NCBI GenBank assembly: GCA_964528535.1
Contig: CAZGSQ010000003.1
Span: 1 to 64,000 of the forward strand
DNA from: CAINVV01 sp964528535
GTDB taxonomy: Bacteria > Bacteroidota > Bacteroidia > Bacteroidales > Prolixibacteraceae
Reading direction: 5' to 3'
DNA length: 64,000 nt
Shown piece by piece: positions 1 to 8,953 of this stretch. Position 1 is the first letter of the stretch; the number at the start of each line of letters is the position of its first letter. A program made the position numbers and the translations under genes. The notes beneath the pieces were generated by a model. That model saw only the letters and a list, made by a program, of their open reading frames with translations. It ran no database searches and was not told the DNA's origin.

Positions 1-46
1 TACACGGCTCTGAACACTCTTTCCCTACACGACGCTCTTCCGATCT
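1..46 (+). other. Illumina adapter contamination at contig end
   Basis: Bases 14-46 match the Illumina read-1 primer site, from ACACTCTTTCCC to GACGCTCTTCCGATCT. Bases 1-5 (TACAC) are the end of the P5 arm, and bases 6-13 (GGCTCTGA) sit exactly where an 8-base i5 index belongs; I recall this as TruSeq index D504. Biological sequence begins at 47, inside hutI. This is an assembly artefact, not a genomic feature. Confidence 0.97.
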
Positions 47-572
47 CAACCGACACGATCATTTCAAGAAGCCTGAGTTCTCCATCCAAATTAAGGGCAT
101 AACCGCTTTTCACTTCGCAGGTAGTGATGCCGTTTCTCAATTGCCAGTTTGCCCGTTTGGTCAGCAATCCTTTAAGCACTCCATCCGGAGCATCCCTCGT
201 TTTGGTAACCGTATCCCAGATTCCACCTCCGTTTCTCGCTATCCCGGCATAGCTTTCCCCTTCCAGCCGGAGGGCATAATCGTTTTCGCGGCTGCCTGCC
301 CAGCAGAGATGGGTATGTGGATCGATGAACCCCGGCAATGCAATCAAATCCGTTTCAATAAACTGAACTTCAGAATTGGCAGAATTGTATTTGGTACGAA
401 GGTCTTTGAATGCACCAACCTCCAATATTTTTCCATTCTGATGAACAATACCGGCCTCTTCAACTACTTCCAACTGAGCATCCTTCAATTTGCCCTTCAA
501 TGGTAAATTATCCATCGACATTAACTGTCTGAATGGCCCGGTAACAAAAATCAATGACTGTAGATTCCTCAT
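47..572 (-). CDS. hutI: imidazolonepropionase, N-terminal part (cut by contig end)
   Basis: HutI hydrolyses 4-imidazolone-5-propanoate to N-formimino-glutamate, the third step of histidine degradation. About 175 N-terminal residues are present; the rest is lost beyond the adapter-trimmed edge, so no stop is seen. Visible are the amidohydrolase metal site in GFIDPHTHL (His86, His88), a Gly-rich GGGI motif and the KSGYALNLDGELRLL stretch typical of HutI. The ATG at 570-572 is chosen because it gives the usual HutI N-terminus. It lies downstream of hutH and hutU on the same strand, which fixes the assignment, but a frameshifted NYN gene separates it from hutU, 15 bp upstream. Confidence 0.9.
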
Positions 573-587
573 CTTCTCATTATTGTT

Positions 588-1209
588 CTAAAGCCACTCT
601 GCAGGGTTAAATAGCTTGTAACCATCTCTTTTAAAAACTATTGTATCAAATTGATCATCTAAAAGTTTTATCCTTCCAATCATTTGAAATCCTTTAGCTG
701 CCCCGGCTACAGTATTGTTGTGGCGATTTGGAGGAAAAAAAAACAGACATTACTTCATTTGGGAAATTAGGATGAACGGCTTTAATAGGATGCACTGAAT
801 CACTATCACCTGAAATTAAAATTGCTGTATCGTCTCTGTCATGAAAAGCATCGACAATTAAGTGCGTGGCAATGTTTACATCTGTCATTTTTTCATTGGA
901 TATATTCCAATTGTGACCACAATTTCCACATTCTATTGTTTTTGCTTTATAAAGGCCGTTGATAATTTTTACTTCTGTCGTTTCTATCGCTTCCAAATAG
1001 GTTGATTGTCGTTTTTGCTTTTGGGGGTTATTCGTAATTCTGCTTGTAAAGTATTTAATTTCAATCAATTCTTGATTCCCTGACAAATAGCTTCGTGCAA
1101 ATTTTTCGACATTTAGCCATTTACAGCGACTAAATCCTGCCTCAAACATCCCGAAATAGAGATTAAACCCGTCAATGTAAACAAGTACCCTATTTTTCTT
1201 TTGTTCCAT
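588..1209 (-). pseudogene. NYN-domain (LabA/DUF88-like) RNase, frameshifted at an A9/T9 run
   Basis: The N-terminus (RVLVYIDGFNLYFGMFEAG) and the central LISGDSDSVHPIKAV are the Asp-containing signatures of NYN/PIN-like nucleases of the LabA/DUF88 family, which are thought to cleave RNA. CGNC near residue 95 is an unusual extra pair. As written the frame ends early at 694 with an atypical tail. Removing one base from the run of nine A at 735-743 restores a frame that continues PPNRHNNTVAGAAKGF and ends in NPAEWL at a stop at 588-590, a typical family C-terminus, for 206 residues. It may be a sequencing error, a true mutation or a phase-variable run. It sits between hutU and hutI with 15 bp to hutI. 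Confidence 0.8.
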
Positions 1210-1276
1210 TAAATTACCAATCTAAAAGATTATATCATTTCCAATGAACAGCTCCAAAGATAGTATCTCTGGACCG

Positions 1277-1300
1277 ATGCCTCTCCTAACGGTGAGGCAT
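1277..1300. terminator. hairpin between hutU and the NYN gene
   Basis: ATGCCTC (1277-1283) and GAGGCAT (1294-1300) form a stem that extends by two G-C pairs past a T-T mismatch, with loop TAAC. On the plus strand it is followed by an A/T-rich tract; the flanking genes run on the minus strand, so it may act as a processing or attenuation hairpin rather than a classical terminator. Confidence 0.4.
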
Positions 1301-1377
1301 TTAAATTTTAATCTTTCTCTGTAGCAGCTTCCAATTTCAGTCAGTGACAATTTGCCCCCGGCTCACTCATAACTTTC

Positions 1378-3057
1378 CTAAAGTTCCATCCCAAATCGTT
1401 CGAGTGTCACCGTCGCCTCTGCGTACCCCGCATCGTGGTGCCTGAAGACGCCCATGGCCGGATCGTTGTACAAGACCCTGCGGATGCATGCTGCGGCCCG
1501 GTCGGTTCCGTCGGCGACCACCACCATCCCGGCATGCTGCGAATAACCCATCCCAACACCACCGCCATGGTGGAATGAGACCCATGTGGCTCCACCAGCC
1601 GTGTTCGACATTAGGTTGAGCAGAGGCCAATCGGAGACTGCATCGCTGCCATCCTTCATCTTCTCCGTTTCGCGGTTGGGTGAGGCGACTGATCCACAAT
1701 CGAGGTGATCGCGGCCAATCACCAGAGGAGCCTTCACGCTCCCTGTCCTGACGAGGTCGTTGAATATCAGTCCTGCCTTCTCCCGTTCGCCCATTCCCAG
1801 CCAGCAGATCCTTGCAGGAAGTCCCTGAAAGGAGACCCTCTCCCTGGCCATATTCAGCCATTTAACCATGTCCAGATTTTCAGGGAAAGCCTGTATCAGC
1901 GCCTTATCTGTAACATAGATGTCTTCCGGATCACCGGACAATGCCACCCATCGGAAGGGTCCTTTACCTTCACAAAAAAGCGGCCTTATAAACTTTGGCG
2001 TAAAGCCGTCGAAATCATATGCACGAAGCTCCCCACCCTGTCGGGCCATTTCGCGGAGATTGTTGCCATAATCGAAGGTGATGCTGCCCCTTTCCTGCAA
2101 TTGAAGCATCAATCCCACATGTCGGGCCATGCTTTTCATAGACATTTCCCGGTAGGTCTCCGGGTCGGAGTTTCTTAGCAGGAGAGCTTCTCCAAGCGAA
2201 ATTCCTGAGGGAACATAACCATGCAGTGGATCATGGGCCGATGTCTGATCAGTTAAAATATCCGGGATAATTCCATCTGTCAGAAGATTTTCCAACGTAT
2301 CACCAATGTCTGCCACCAACCCAACGGAGATGGCCTCTCCATTCTCCCTGGCATGCAAAACACAATCTACAGCTTCCCGGTAGGTATGGAAAATATGGTC
2401 GATGTAACCAGACTTTAGCCTCTTTTTGATTCTTTCCGGGTCAATATCTACGCCAAGGAAGGTGGCTCCTGCCATGGTGGCGGCCAGTGGCTGGGCACCA
2501 CCCATTCCACCTAAACCTCCAGATACCAATAATTTATGTTTCAAATTATGGTTGAAATATTTTTTGCCACAAGCCACAAATGTTTCGTAGGTTCCTTGCA
2601 ATATTCCCTGGCTACCGATGTAGATCCAGCTTCCTGCCGTCATCTGGCCATACATCATCAGCCCATCCCGTTTCAGCTGTTCGAAATGTTCCCAATTGGC
2701 CCAAGCCGGTACCAGGTTGCTGTTGGCAATCAGGACTCGCGGAGCTTCGGGATGGGTCCTGACGATGCCAACGGCTTTCCCTGATTGTACCAGCAGGGAA
2801 TGATTTTCGTCAAGTTCGAGCAACTCTCTAATAATCTGCCGAAGTGCCTCCTTGTTGCGTGCGGCCTGACCGGTACCACCATAAACCACAAGTTCTTCAG
2901 GATTCTCTGCGACCTCCGCATCCAGGTTGTTAAGCAACATTCGAAGTGGCGCCTCAGTTTGCCACGATCGGGCATTCAACTGGTTGCCTCTTGGAGCGCT
3001 GTATTTGGGGTGAGCCGCGTACGTGTCAATAAATTCCGAAAAATTCATCGTTTTCAT
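1378..3057 (-). CDS. hutU: urocanate hydratase
   Basis: Converts urocanate to 4-imidazolone-5-propanoate using tightly bound NAD+, second step of histidine degradation in the cytosol. The 559-residue length is normal. The glycine-rich NAD site reads GGLGGMGGAQ at residues 180-189, and the conserved active-site cysteine lies in ARICWLGMGER (Cys418). The start codon at 3057 (or the second ATG at 3048) lies inside the end of hutH, an overlap of 32 or 23 bp that indicates translational coupling. Order on the minus strand is hutH, hutU, NYN gene, hutI. Confidence 0.97.
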   Translation of the reverse strand: MKTMNFSEFIDTYAAHPKYSAPRGNQLNARSWQTEAPLRMLLNNLDAEVAENPEELVVYGGTGQAARNKEALRQIIRELLELDENHSLLVQSGKAVGIVRTHPEAPRVLIANSNLVPAWANWEHFEQLKRDGLMMYGQMTAGSWIYIGSQGILQGTYETFVACGKKYFNHNLKHKLLVSGGLGGMGGAQPLAATMAGATFLGVDIDPERIKKRLKSGYIDHIFHTYREAVDCVLHARENGEAISVGLVADIGDTLENLLTDGIIPDILTDQTSAHDPLHGYVPSGISLGEALLLRNSDPETYREMSMKSMARHVGLMLQLQERGSITFDYGNNLREMARQGGELRAYDFDGFTPKFIRPLFCEGKGPFRWVALSGDPEDIYVTDKALIQAFPENLDMVKWLNMARERVSFQGLPARICWLGMGEREKAGLIFNDLVRTGSVKAPLVIGRDHLDCGSVASPNRETEKMKDGSDAVSDWPLLNLMSNTAGGATWVSFHHGGGVGMGYSQHAGMVVVADGTDRAAACIRRVLYNDPAMGVFRHHDAGYAEATVTLERFGMEL

Positions 3058-4612
3058 TTTTAAGATTAATTCCGTACCCGGAAGCCACCTCTCCCGAACA
3101 TTTCACCAATGCTTTGTTTTTGACCATGTTGATGGCTTTGTTCATCTCCTCCGACATGACATGGTCTGATTCGGCAAATGGGATTTGCTCCCGAACAAGA
3201 TTGTGACAGGCCTCAAGAATTGTTCCCGATTTCAATGGTTTCCTGAAGTCGAAACCCTGTGCCGCGCAAAATAGTTCAATCCCCTGGATCTTTTCGAGAT
3301 TATCGATGATCATCAGACATTTACGGGCGCTAATGGAGCCCATGCTGACATGATCTTCCTGACCAAGTGAGGTGGGTATACTGTCGGCTGAAGCAGGGAA
3401 ACAGAGTGATTTGTTCTCGCTCACCAGGGCTGCGGTGGTGTATTGCGGGATCATGAATCCGGAATTCAGGCCTGTCTCCCGCATCAAAAGTTTAGGCAGA
3501 CCCGGAATGGTGTCTTTCAAGGATAGATAGATTCTTCTGTCGGCGATGTTACCCAGTTCGGCCGTTGCCACGGCCGCGTAATCAAGTGCCATGGCCAGTG
3601 GTTGACCGTGAAAATTTCCTCCCGATACGGCACTTCCGTCTCTTAGAAGAATTGGGTTGTCTGTCACCGAGTTGAGTTCAATGTGCAGCAGCTCTTTCAT
3701 GTGCAAAAAGGCATTTCGTGATGCTCCATGCACCTGGGGAATGCACCGAAGGGAGTAGGGATCCTGAACCCTTGTGCAGTTTTTGTGCGATTGAACCATT
3801 TCAGAACCATCAAGCAGGATCCGCATGCGCGCTGCCACGTACATAGTGCCCCTGTAAGGCCTGAGCAGATGCAACTCCTCTGTAAAAGTTCTTATTGAAC
3901 CAAGCATTGCTTCCAGGTTCATGGCAGCAATTATGTCCGCATTGTCGAGGCAATTCTGCAGCCTTTCAACTATTTTAACTGCATGGGCAGCAATAAACTG
4001 TGTCCCATTGATAAGGGCCAGACCCTCTTTGGCGCCAAGCTCTACGGGAGAAAGTCCGAATTTTAGGAGAACTTTGCTTGTCTCCTGTTTCACGCCATCC
4101 AGGTAAACTTCACCCAAACCTATCAAAGGTAAAAACAGGTGCGACAAGGGAGCCAAGTCGCCCGAAGCACCTACAGATCCCTGAGACGGAACAACAGGTA
4201 CAATGTTGTTGTTGATGTGCCATTGGATGCGTTCCAGGGTACTCATGGAAATGCCAGAGTAACCCATCGAGAGTGCATGTACCTTGAGGATCATCATCAG
4301 TTTGGCAATATCGGGTGAAATAGGATCTCCCACTCCGACACTATGGCTTTTCAATATGTTGTACTGTAGTTTTTTGGTATCCTCCCCGGAGATAATGGTG
4401 GTACACAGTGGGCCAAATCCGGTGTTGATGCCATACACATTTTGATGGTCAGCCACAATCTCCTCAACACGCTTTCGACTTTTCTCTATTAAAACTGATA
4501 CAGAACGGGTAATTCTGCCTGTCACTTCGCCAGAGGCAATTTGAAGGGCTATTCCAGTGGTAAGGTGATCTTCACCGTAGTTAAAAAAGCTCATTTTGGT
4601 CATATTCCCCAT
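3026..4612 (-). CDS. hutH: histidine ammonia-lyase
   Basis: Deaminates histidine to urocanate, the committed step of the pathway. The MIO prosthetic group forms from Ala-Ser-Gly at residues 149-151 (GSVGASGDLAPLSH), and the catalytic tyrosine is in VYGINTGFG (Tyr60). Length of 528 residues is in the family range. Three closely spaced ATGs (4612, 4603 and 4594) could each be the start; the first is given. First gene of the hut set visible here, with no regulator gene beside it. Confidence 0.96.
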   Translation of the reverse strand: MGNMTKMSFFNYGEDHLTTGIALQIASGEVTGRITRSVSVLIEKSRKRVEEIVADHQNVYGINTGFGPLCTTIISGEDTKKLQYNILKSHSVGVGDPISPDIAKLMMILKVHALSMGYSGISMSTLERIQWHINNNIVPVVPSQGSVGASGDLAPLSHLFLPLIGLGEVYLDGVKQETSKVLLKFGLSPVELGAKEGLALINGTQFIAAHAVKIVERLQNCLDNADIIAAMNLEAMLGSIRTFTEELHLLRPYRGTMYVAARMRILLDGSEMVQSHKNCTRVQDPYSLRCIPQVHGASRNAFLHMKELLHIELNSVTDNPILLRDGSAVSGGNFHGQPLAMALDYAAVATAELGNIADRRIYLSLKDTIPGLPKLLMRETGLNSGFMIPQYTTAALVSENKSLCFPASADSIPTSLGQEDHVSMGSISARKCLMIIDNLEKIQGIELFCAAQGFDFRKPLKSGTILEACHNLVREQIPFAESDHVMSEEMNKAINMVKNKALVKCSGEVASGYGINLKNENDEFFGIY

Positions 4613-4690
4613 TTAGGTAATAAAAGTTGAAAATTACGATTCAATTTTCACACAATACATAACAATCGTCATGGTATGACCCTACAACAT

Positions 4691-5326
4691 TCAGAACAAT
4701 CCGTTGAACTGGGCGTTAATTCTGTCAATTATTTTACTCAAATCTTCCTGGCTATCTTCAAAATTCAAATTGTCGACATTCACAATCAGCATTTTCCCCA
4801 ATGTGTAATGAGACGCCCATGCTTCATAGCGCTGGTTCAACTGACTAAGGTAATCGAGCCGGATGCTGTTTTCATAGTCACGGCCTCTCTTCTGGATGTT
4901 GTTGACCAAAGTTGGGACGGTGGCACGCAGGTAGATCATCAGTGTAGGAGCCTTGATCAGCCTGCTCATCAAGGTAAATAGTTTGTGGTAGTTGGAGAAG
5001 TCGCGTGAGCTCATCAACCCCATCTCGTGAAGGTTAGGGGCAAAAATCTCTGCATCTTCGTAAATGGTGCGATCCTGAATCACCGTTTTGCCACTGTCCC
5101 TGAAATCCAGTACCTGGCTAAAGCGGGAGTTGAGAAAGTACACCTGAAGGTTAAACGACCATCGAAGCATGTCGTGGTAAAAATCGTCCAGGTAAGGATT
5201 GTGGTCTACATCTTCATAATGGGCCTCCCAACCATAATGTTTGGCCAACAAACGGGTCAGGGTAGTCTTTCCGGCACCAATGTTCCCGGCTATGGCGATG
5301 TGCATGCTTGCAGCTCCTTTTTTCAT
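4691..5326 (-). CDS. deoxynucleoside kinase (dAK/dGK type)
   Basis: Phosphorylates deoxynucleosides with ATP for nucleotide salvage. The P-loop GNIGAGKT is at residues 14-21, and the DRTIYED segment is the substrate-binding DRS-type motif of this family. 211 residues is typical of bacterial deoxyadenosine/deoxyguanosine kinases. A second ATG at 5305 (MHIAIAGN) would also give a complete kinase and may be the true start. It is preceded by the GH3 gene on the same strand with a 68-bp gap. Substrate preference cannot be read from the sequence. Confidence 0.9.
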   Translation of the reverse strand: MKKGAASMHIAIAGNIGAGKTTLTRLLAKHYGWEAHYEDVDHNPYLDDFYHDMLRWSFNLQVYFLNSRFSQVLDFRDSGKTVIQDRTIYEDAEIFAPNLHEMGLMSSRDFSNYHKLFTLMSRLIKAPTLMIYLRATVPTLVNNIQKRGRDYENSIRLDYLSQLNQRYEAWASHYTLGKMLIVNVDNLNFEDSQEDLSKIIDRINAQFNGLF

Positions 5327-5394
5327 GTTTAGATCAGCTTAAATATTTTTGAATTTCGATTGAATACCGTAGTAAAATCACAACTTTATCCTTT

Positions 5395-6918
5395 TTACTT
5401 TCTCTTTTGAAGAATGAACAACAGTTCATCAAGGTATTCCCTGTTGTTGGCAAGCCTTGGAACTTTGTTCTGTCCTCCTACTTTTCCCTTTTCACGCATC
5501 CATTGCAAAAAGGTTCCTTTCGGCAAAGCAACTACTTTTGGTTTGTCGAGGGTAGAATTTTTGAACCGTTTGGCATCGTAGTCAGAGTTGAGCTCCTGCA
5601 GTTTCAGATCCAGACAATCCGTGAATTTCTCAAGATTGTCAGGTTCCTTCTCAAATTCGATCAACCATTGGTGAGAGCCTTTCTTGGCACTATCGCTCAT
5701 AAAAATCGGACCGGCACTGTACTCGCTAATGATGGCTCCGGTTTTTGAAGAGGCTTCTTGCAGGGCCCGTTCAGCATTGTCTACAATAATTTCTTCACCA
5801 AAAGCATTGATAAACTGCTTGGTACGTCCCGTAATCCTCAATTTGTAAGGATTTTTAGTGGTGAACATGACTGTATCACCAATCATGTAACGCCACAATC
5901 CTCCATTTGTAGAGATGATGATGGCATAATTGATGCCTGTTTCAACTTCCCAGAGCGGCAAGGCCCTTGGCTTTTCAGCATCTATTTCTTGCATTGGAAC
6001 GAACTCATAAAAGATGCCATAATCCAGCATCAACAGCATGTCGGAGGAGGCTGGATCATCCTGAATGGCAAAAAATCCTTCAGATGCATTGTAGGTCTCC
6101 ATGTATTGCATCTTCTCGGAAGGAATCAATTTCCTGAACTGTTCGCGGTAGGGTTCAAAAGCAATTCCTCCATGGATAAAGACCTCCAGATTGGGCCAGA
6201 TCTCTAACAAATTGGACTTGCCTGTAAATTCGAGGATGTATTTCATCAGCACCAGATTCCAGGAAGGAACGCCGGCAAAGGAGGTAACATTTTCGTGGAT
6301 AGAAGTCTTGGCTATCTCCTCAATCTTTTTCTCAAAATGCTCAATAAGTGCTATCTCGGTAGGTGGTGTCCTGTGGAAGTCAGTCCAAAAAGGTAGATTC
6401 TCGATCATGATAGCAGACAAATCTCCATAGAACGAATTGTTGTTCATGCTGTTGACACGGTGACTACCCCCCAGGGTCAGGCTCTTCCCCGACAGAAGCC
6501 GCGTCTCCGGAAAATTTTTGTAGTAAATGGCCAGCACATCTTTCCCCCCCTGAAAATGGCATTCATCCAGCGACTCCTTCGACACTGGGATGAACTTGCT
6601 CTTGGCATTGGTCGTACCAGACGACTTGGCAAACCACTTGATCTCTCCGGGCCAAAGGACATTCTTTTTCCCTTCAATCATTTGACTGATATAGGGTTCA
6701 ATCATTTCATAGGTCGAAATAGGTACCCTTTGCTGAAAATCCCTAAGGGAGGCCATCGATTCATAGTCGTACTTCTTGCCCCATTCACAATTTCTTGCAG
6801 AGCCAATCAAATCAAACAACAACTCTACCTGAATTTCACGTGCATGTTCGAGGTAGAGCTCAATTTGGTAAATCCTCTTGTAATTGATCCAATTGATAAT
6901 GGAGTTGAAGATCGCCAT
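5395..6918 (-). CDS. GH3-family acyl-adenylate/acyl-acid amido synthetase
   Basis: Member of the GH3 (auxin-responsive) branch of the ANL adenylating superfamily, widespread in Bacteroidota but of unknown substrate there. The ATP loop SSGTT occurs at residues 99-103 within WFAKSSGTTNAKSKFIP, followed by YNASEGFFAIQDD and GDTVMFT motifs of the adenylation site. 507 residues is normal. Known plant GH3 enzymes couple acids to amino acids; transfer of that reaction to this protein is only a family-level inference. Confidence 0.9.
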   Translation of the reverse strand: MAIFNSIINWINYKRIYQIELYLEHAREIQVELLFDLIGSARNCEWGKKYDYESMASLRDFQQRVPISTYEMIEPYISQMIEGKKNVLWPGEIKWFAKSSGTTNAKSKFIPVSKESLDECHFQGGKDVLAIYYKNFPETRLLSGKSLTLGGSHRVNSMNNNSFYGDLSAIMIENLPFWTDFHRTPPTEIALIEHFEKKIEEIAKTSIHENVTSFAGVPSWNLVLMKYILEFTGKSNLLEIWPNLEVFIHGGIAFEPYREQFRKLIPSEKMQYMETYNASEGFFAIQDDPASSDMLLMLDYGIFYEFVPMQEIDAEKPRALPLWEVETGINYAIIISTNGGLWRYMIGDTVMFTTKNPYKLRITGRTKQFINAFGEEIIVDNAERALQEASSKTGAIISEYSAGPIFMSDSAKKGSHQWLIEFEKEPDNLEKFTDCLDLKLQELNSDYDAKRFKNSTLDKPKVVALPKGTFLQWMREKGKVGGQNKVPRLANNREYLDELLFILQKRK

Positions 6919-7043
6919 GTGATCCTGTCTGTGTTAATTTGGTTTTGTAATGGAGGTTAAAACTACGAATTTTCGTGTAATCCGAAGATGGGTAGATTTA
7001 ATTTTTTAACTTTATTCCGTGGAAAACTAATCCGTCAAAACTA

Positions 7044-7559
7044 ATGAACATTGTAGACCTGATCCTCATCATTGTAGTCATAGCAGCCGCCATTCGCGGA
7101 TTTGTCAAAGGTTTTTTTGTAGAATTTGCCTCAGTGGCTGCCATCGTCCTCGGGGTTTTGTGTGCCATGATGTTCGCTGATTACCTCAGGGATTGGTTGA
7201 AGGGAGTTGTTTCATGGCAACCTGCCACCATCAAGGCCGTAGCCTTTTTTATCATCTTTATCGGTGTAGTCATGGTGGTACACCTCATTGCCAACCTACT
7301 CGAAAAATTTGTACAAGCGATTGCCCTGGGTATTCTTAGCAGGATCGCAGGAGGCATCTTTGGCGTGATTAAAACGCTTTTTATCCTTAGCTTTCTCATG
7401 TATTTGGTGGCCCGTATCGAATCGTACGATGTGACCATCATCCCCAAAGAACCCAAGCGGGAATCCCGATATTATGCCCCTATCGAGAAGTTGGCCCCCA
7501 ACCTGCTGCCTTTCCTTCGGGAGGAGAAGGAGGAGGTGCAGAAGAAGATAGTCTCCTGA
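7044..7559 (+). CDS. CvpA family membrane protein
   Basis: Short integral membrane protein of the CvpA (colicin V production) family, 171 residues. It begins MNIVDLILIIVVIAAAIRGF, the family N-terminal motif, and has about four hydrophobic helices in the first 125 residues followed by a charged cytoplasmic tail. Biochemical function is not established for the family. Transcribed divergently from the GH3 gene (125-bp gap) and convergent with the peptidase C26 gene. Confidence 0.9.
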   Translation: MNIVDLILIIVVIAAAIRGFVKGFFVEFASVAAIVLGVLCAMMFADYLRDWLKGVVSWQPATIKAVAFFIIFIGVVMVVHLIANLLEKFVQAIALGILSRIAGGIFGVIKTLFILSFLMYLVARIESYDVTIIPKEPKRESRYYAPIEKLAPNLLPFLREEKEEVQKKIVS

Positions 7560-7583
7560 GGGGAGGAGAAAGTGAAAAGTAAA

Positions 7584-7666
7584 AAATGAAAAATGAAAAG
7601 TAAGGAGGAGGGTCATCTGTGGTAGGTAGAATCACAATTTTTCGCCCGCCTTTTCATTTTTCATTT
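7584..7666. terminator. bidirectional terminator-like inverted repeat
   Basis: A perfect 17-bp inverted repeat, AAATGAAAAATGAAAAG at 7584-7600 and its complement at 7650-7666, lies between the convergent cvpA-like and peptidase C26 genes. The right arm overlaps the stop codon of the latter. The loop is 49 bp, and the arms are A/T-rich, so it could terminate in either direction. Confidence 0.5.
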
Positions 7667-8753
7667 AGCTTTTAGCTTTTATCTTGTCCGAGAAATCCTT
7701 CCAAAACTTCAGGTGAAATTCCAGACTCTTCTCCTTGATCAGTTGTTCGTTGGGCGAATATTCGTTGTTGGGCGTGTTGGCAAAGTGACTTGCCGGCAAG
7801 TAGAGTGGTGATTGTTCCGGATGGAACTGAACGCCAACCACCTCTTTGAAAATTTTATGCTGTAATCCCTCTACAATTTTACCATCCATAGAAGTTGCGA
7901 TGACCTCCAGATTCATACCCAATTTGCCTGCTGCCTGGTGGTGTGAACTCAAAACGTAAGGCGTTTGCTGCTCCATTCCCACCAGCAAATCGTGGAGGTA
8001 CCCTTTTGAGGCCAGTTGAACAGGATGAAGTAGTCCCCAGGAGAGGTCACACCCCGGGTTCAGTTGGGTATTGTAATTGTGGTGACGGTTCTTCGCGTCG
8101 ATGGCCAGCATCCCTTCGGCTGTTGAGACATGGTACACTTCGGTTGGAATATCCTGGACCAGCGTTCCCCCGGCGGCTACGTTCATGGTTTGCATGCCCA
8201 GGCAAAATCCGCGGACGATCAGGTTTGGCTTTTCGGTGAGCAATGGTTTAAAACCCGGATTCCTGCTGCCTCCCATCAGTTGAAACAAGAAGGAGGTCTC
8301 CAGAAGATGACGGTTGGGATCCGTCACATCGGTCAGCAAATGCTGAAGTTCTCCATAGATGGCCGGCTGAATATCCGGGCCTCCGAAGAAAAGAATGGCA
8401 TCGGCTTCCTGAACAATCTTCCTGAATGCCGGTGTACATTGGTTCTCCTTGTAAATATTCAGGACATTGAGCTCCCCGCTGATTTTCATCAGTTTATAAT
8501 GCGCTATTTTCTTCTCTTTCAGGTATTTCTCTGACCTGCTGTAATCGTAAGCCTCCTTTTCGTAATAGACGCCCACCATCTCCAGATCCGGGATATCAAT
8601 TACCTTCTGCTGAATAAGCTCAAGCATGTTCCCGATGTTTCCAGTTGTCGGATTCAGTAGAAAAATCTTGTGCTGGGCAAAGGCCGCTACAAAAGAAAAT
8701 TGCAGGAGTAACAGCAGAATAGTGGATTTCAGGTGACCTAAATAATTTTTCAT
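7665..8753 (-). CDS. exported class I glutamine amidotransferase-like (peptidase C26) hydrolase
   Basis: The catalytic triad of gamma-glutamyl hydrolases is present: Cys184 in RGFCLGMQTMNVAAGGTL, and His311/Glu313 in VGVQFHPEQ. Family members hydrolyse gamma-glutamyl bonds, for example gamma-glutamyl-GABA or peptides. The start at 8753 is preferred because it is followed directly by a hydrophobic signal peptide (STILLLLLQFSFVAAFA), so the enzyme is predicted to be exported, unlike cytosolic PuuD. An insertion around residues 140-180 separates the early beta-strands from the nucleophile elbow. 362 residues. Confidence 0.85.
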   Translation of the reverse strand: MKNYLGHLKSTILLLLLQFSFVAAFAQHKIFLLNPTTGNIGNMLELIQQKVIDIPDLEMVGVYYEKEAYDYSRSEKYLKEKKIAHYKLMKISGELNVLNIYKENQCTPAFRKIVQEADAILFFGGPDIQPAIYGELQHLLTDVTDPNRHLLETSFLFQLMGGSRNPGFKPLLTEKPNLIVRGFCLGMQTMNVAAGGTLVQDIPTEVYHVSTAEGMLAIDAKNRHHNYNTQLNPGCDLSWGLLHPVQLASKGYLHDLLVGMEQQTPYVLSSHHQAAGKLGMNLEVIATSMDGKIVEGLQHKIFKEVVGVQFHPEQSPLYLPASHFANTPNNEYSPNEQLIKEKSLEFHLKFWKDFSDKIKAKS

Positions 8754-8929
8754 GCTTCTAAATTTTACTTTGTGGTTCTTTGGGTTTCCTTCGGGCGACT
8801 TCGTGGTAAAAAAAAGGACCACACCAGGCCAAAGCGCAACAATAAAGTGTTGCGAAGGATTTTGACAGCCAAAGATCGGAAAACTTTGCCTGATTATCAA
8901 TTCGATTTTCTACGGCCAGAATAATGCGC

Positions 8930-8937
8930 TATTTTTG
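8930..8937 (+). promoter_or_regulatory. -7 promoter box of tyrS
   Basis: TATTTTTG matches the Bacteroidota -7 consensus TAnnTTTG, 16 bp before the tyrS ATG at 8954. It excludes an upstream ATG at 8924 as the start. I see no clear -33 TTTG at the right distance. Confidence 0.5.
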
Positions 8938-8953
8938 TCAAAAAATTTCGAAG

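Noticed and set aside
7665..8900. Longer N-terminus (start at 8900) for the peptidase C26 protein
   Set aside because: The added 49 residues are not protein-like and would bury the signal peptide inside the chain.
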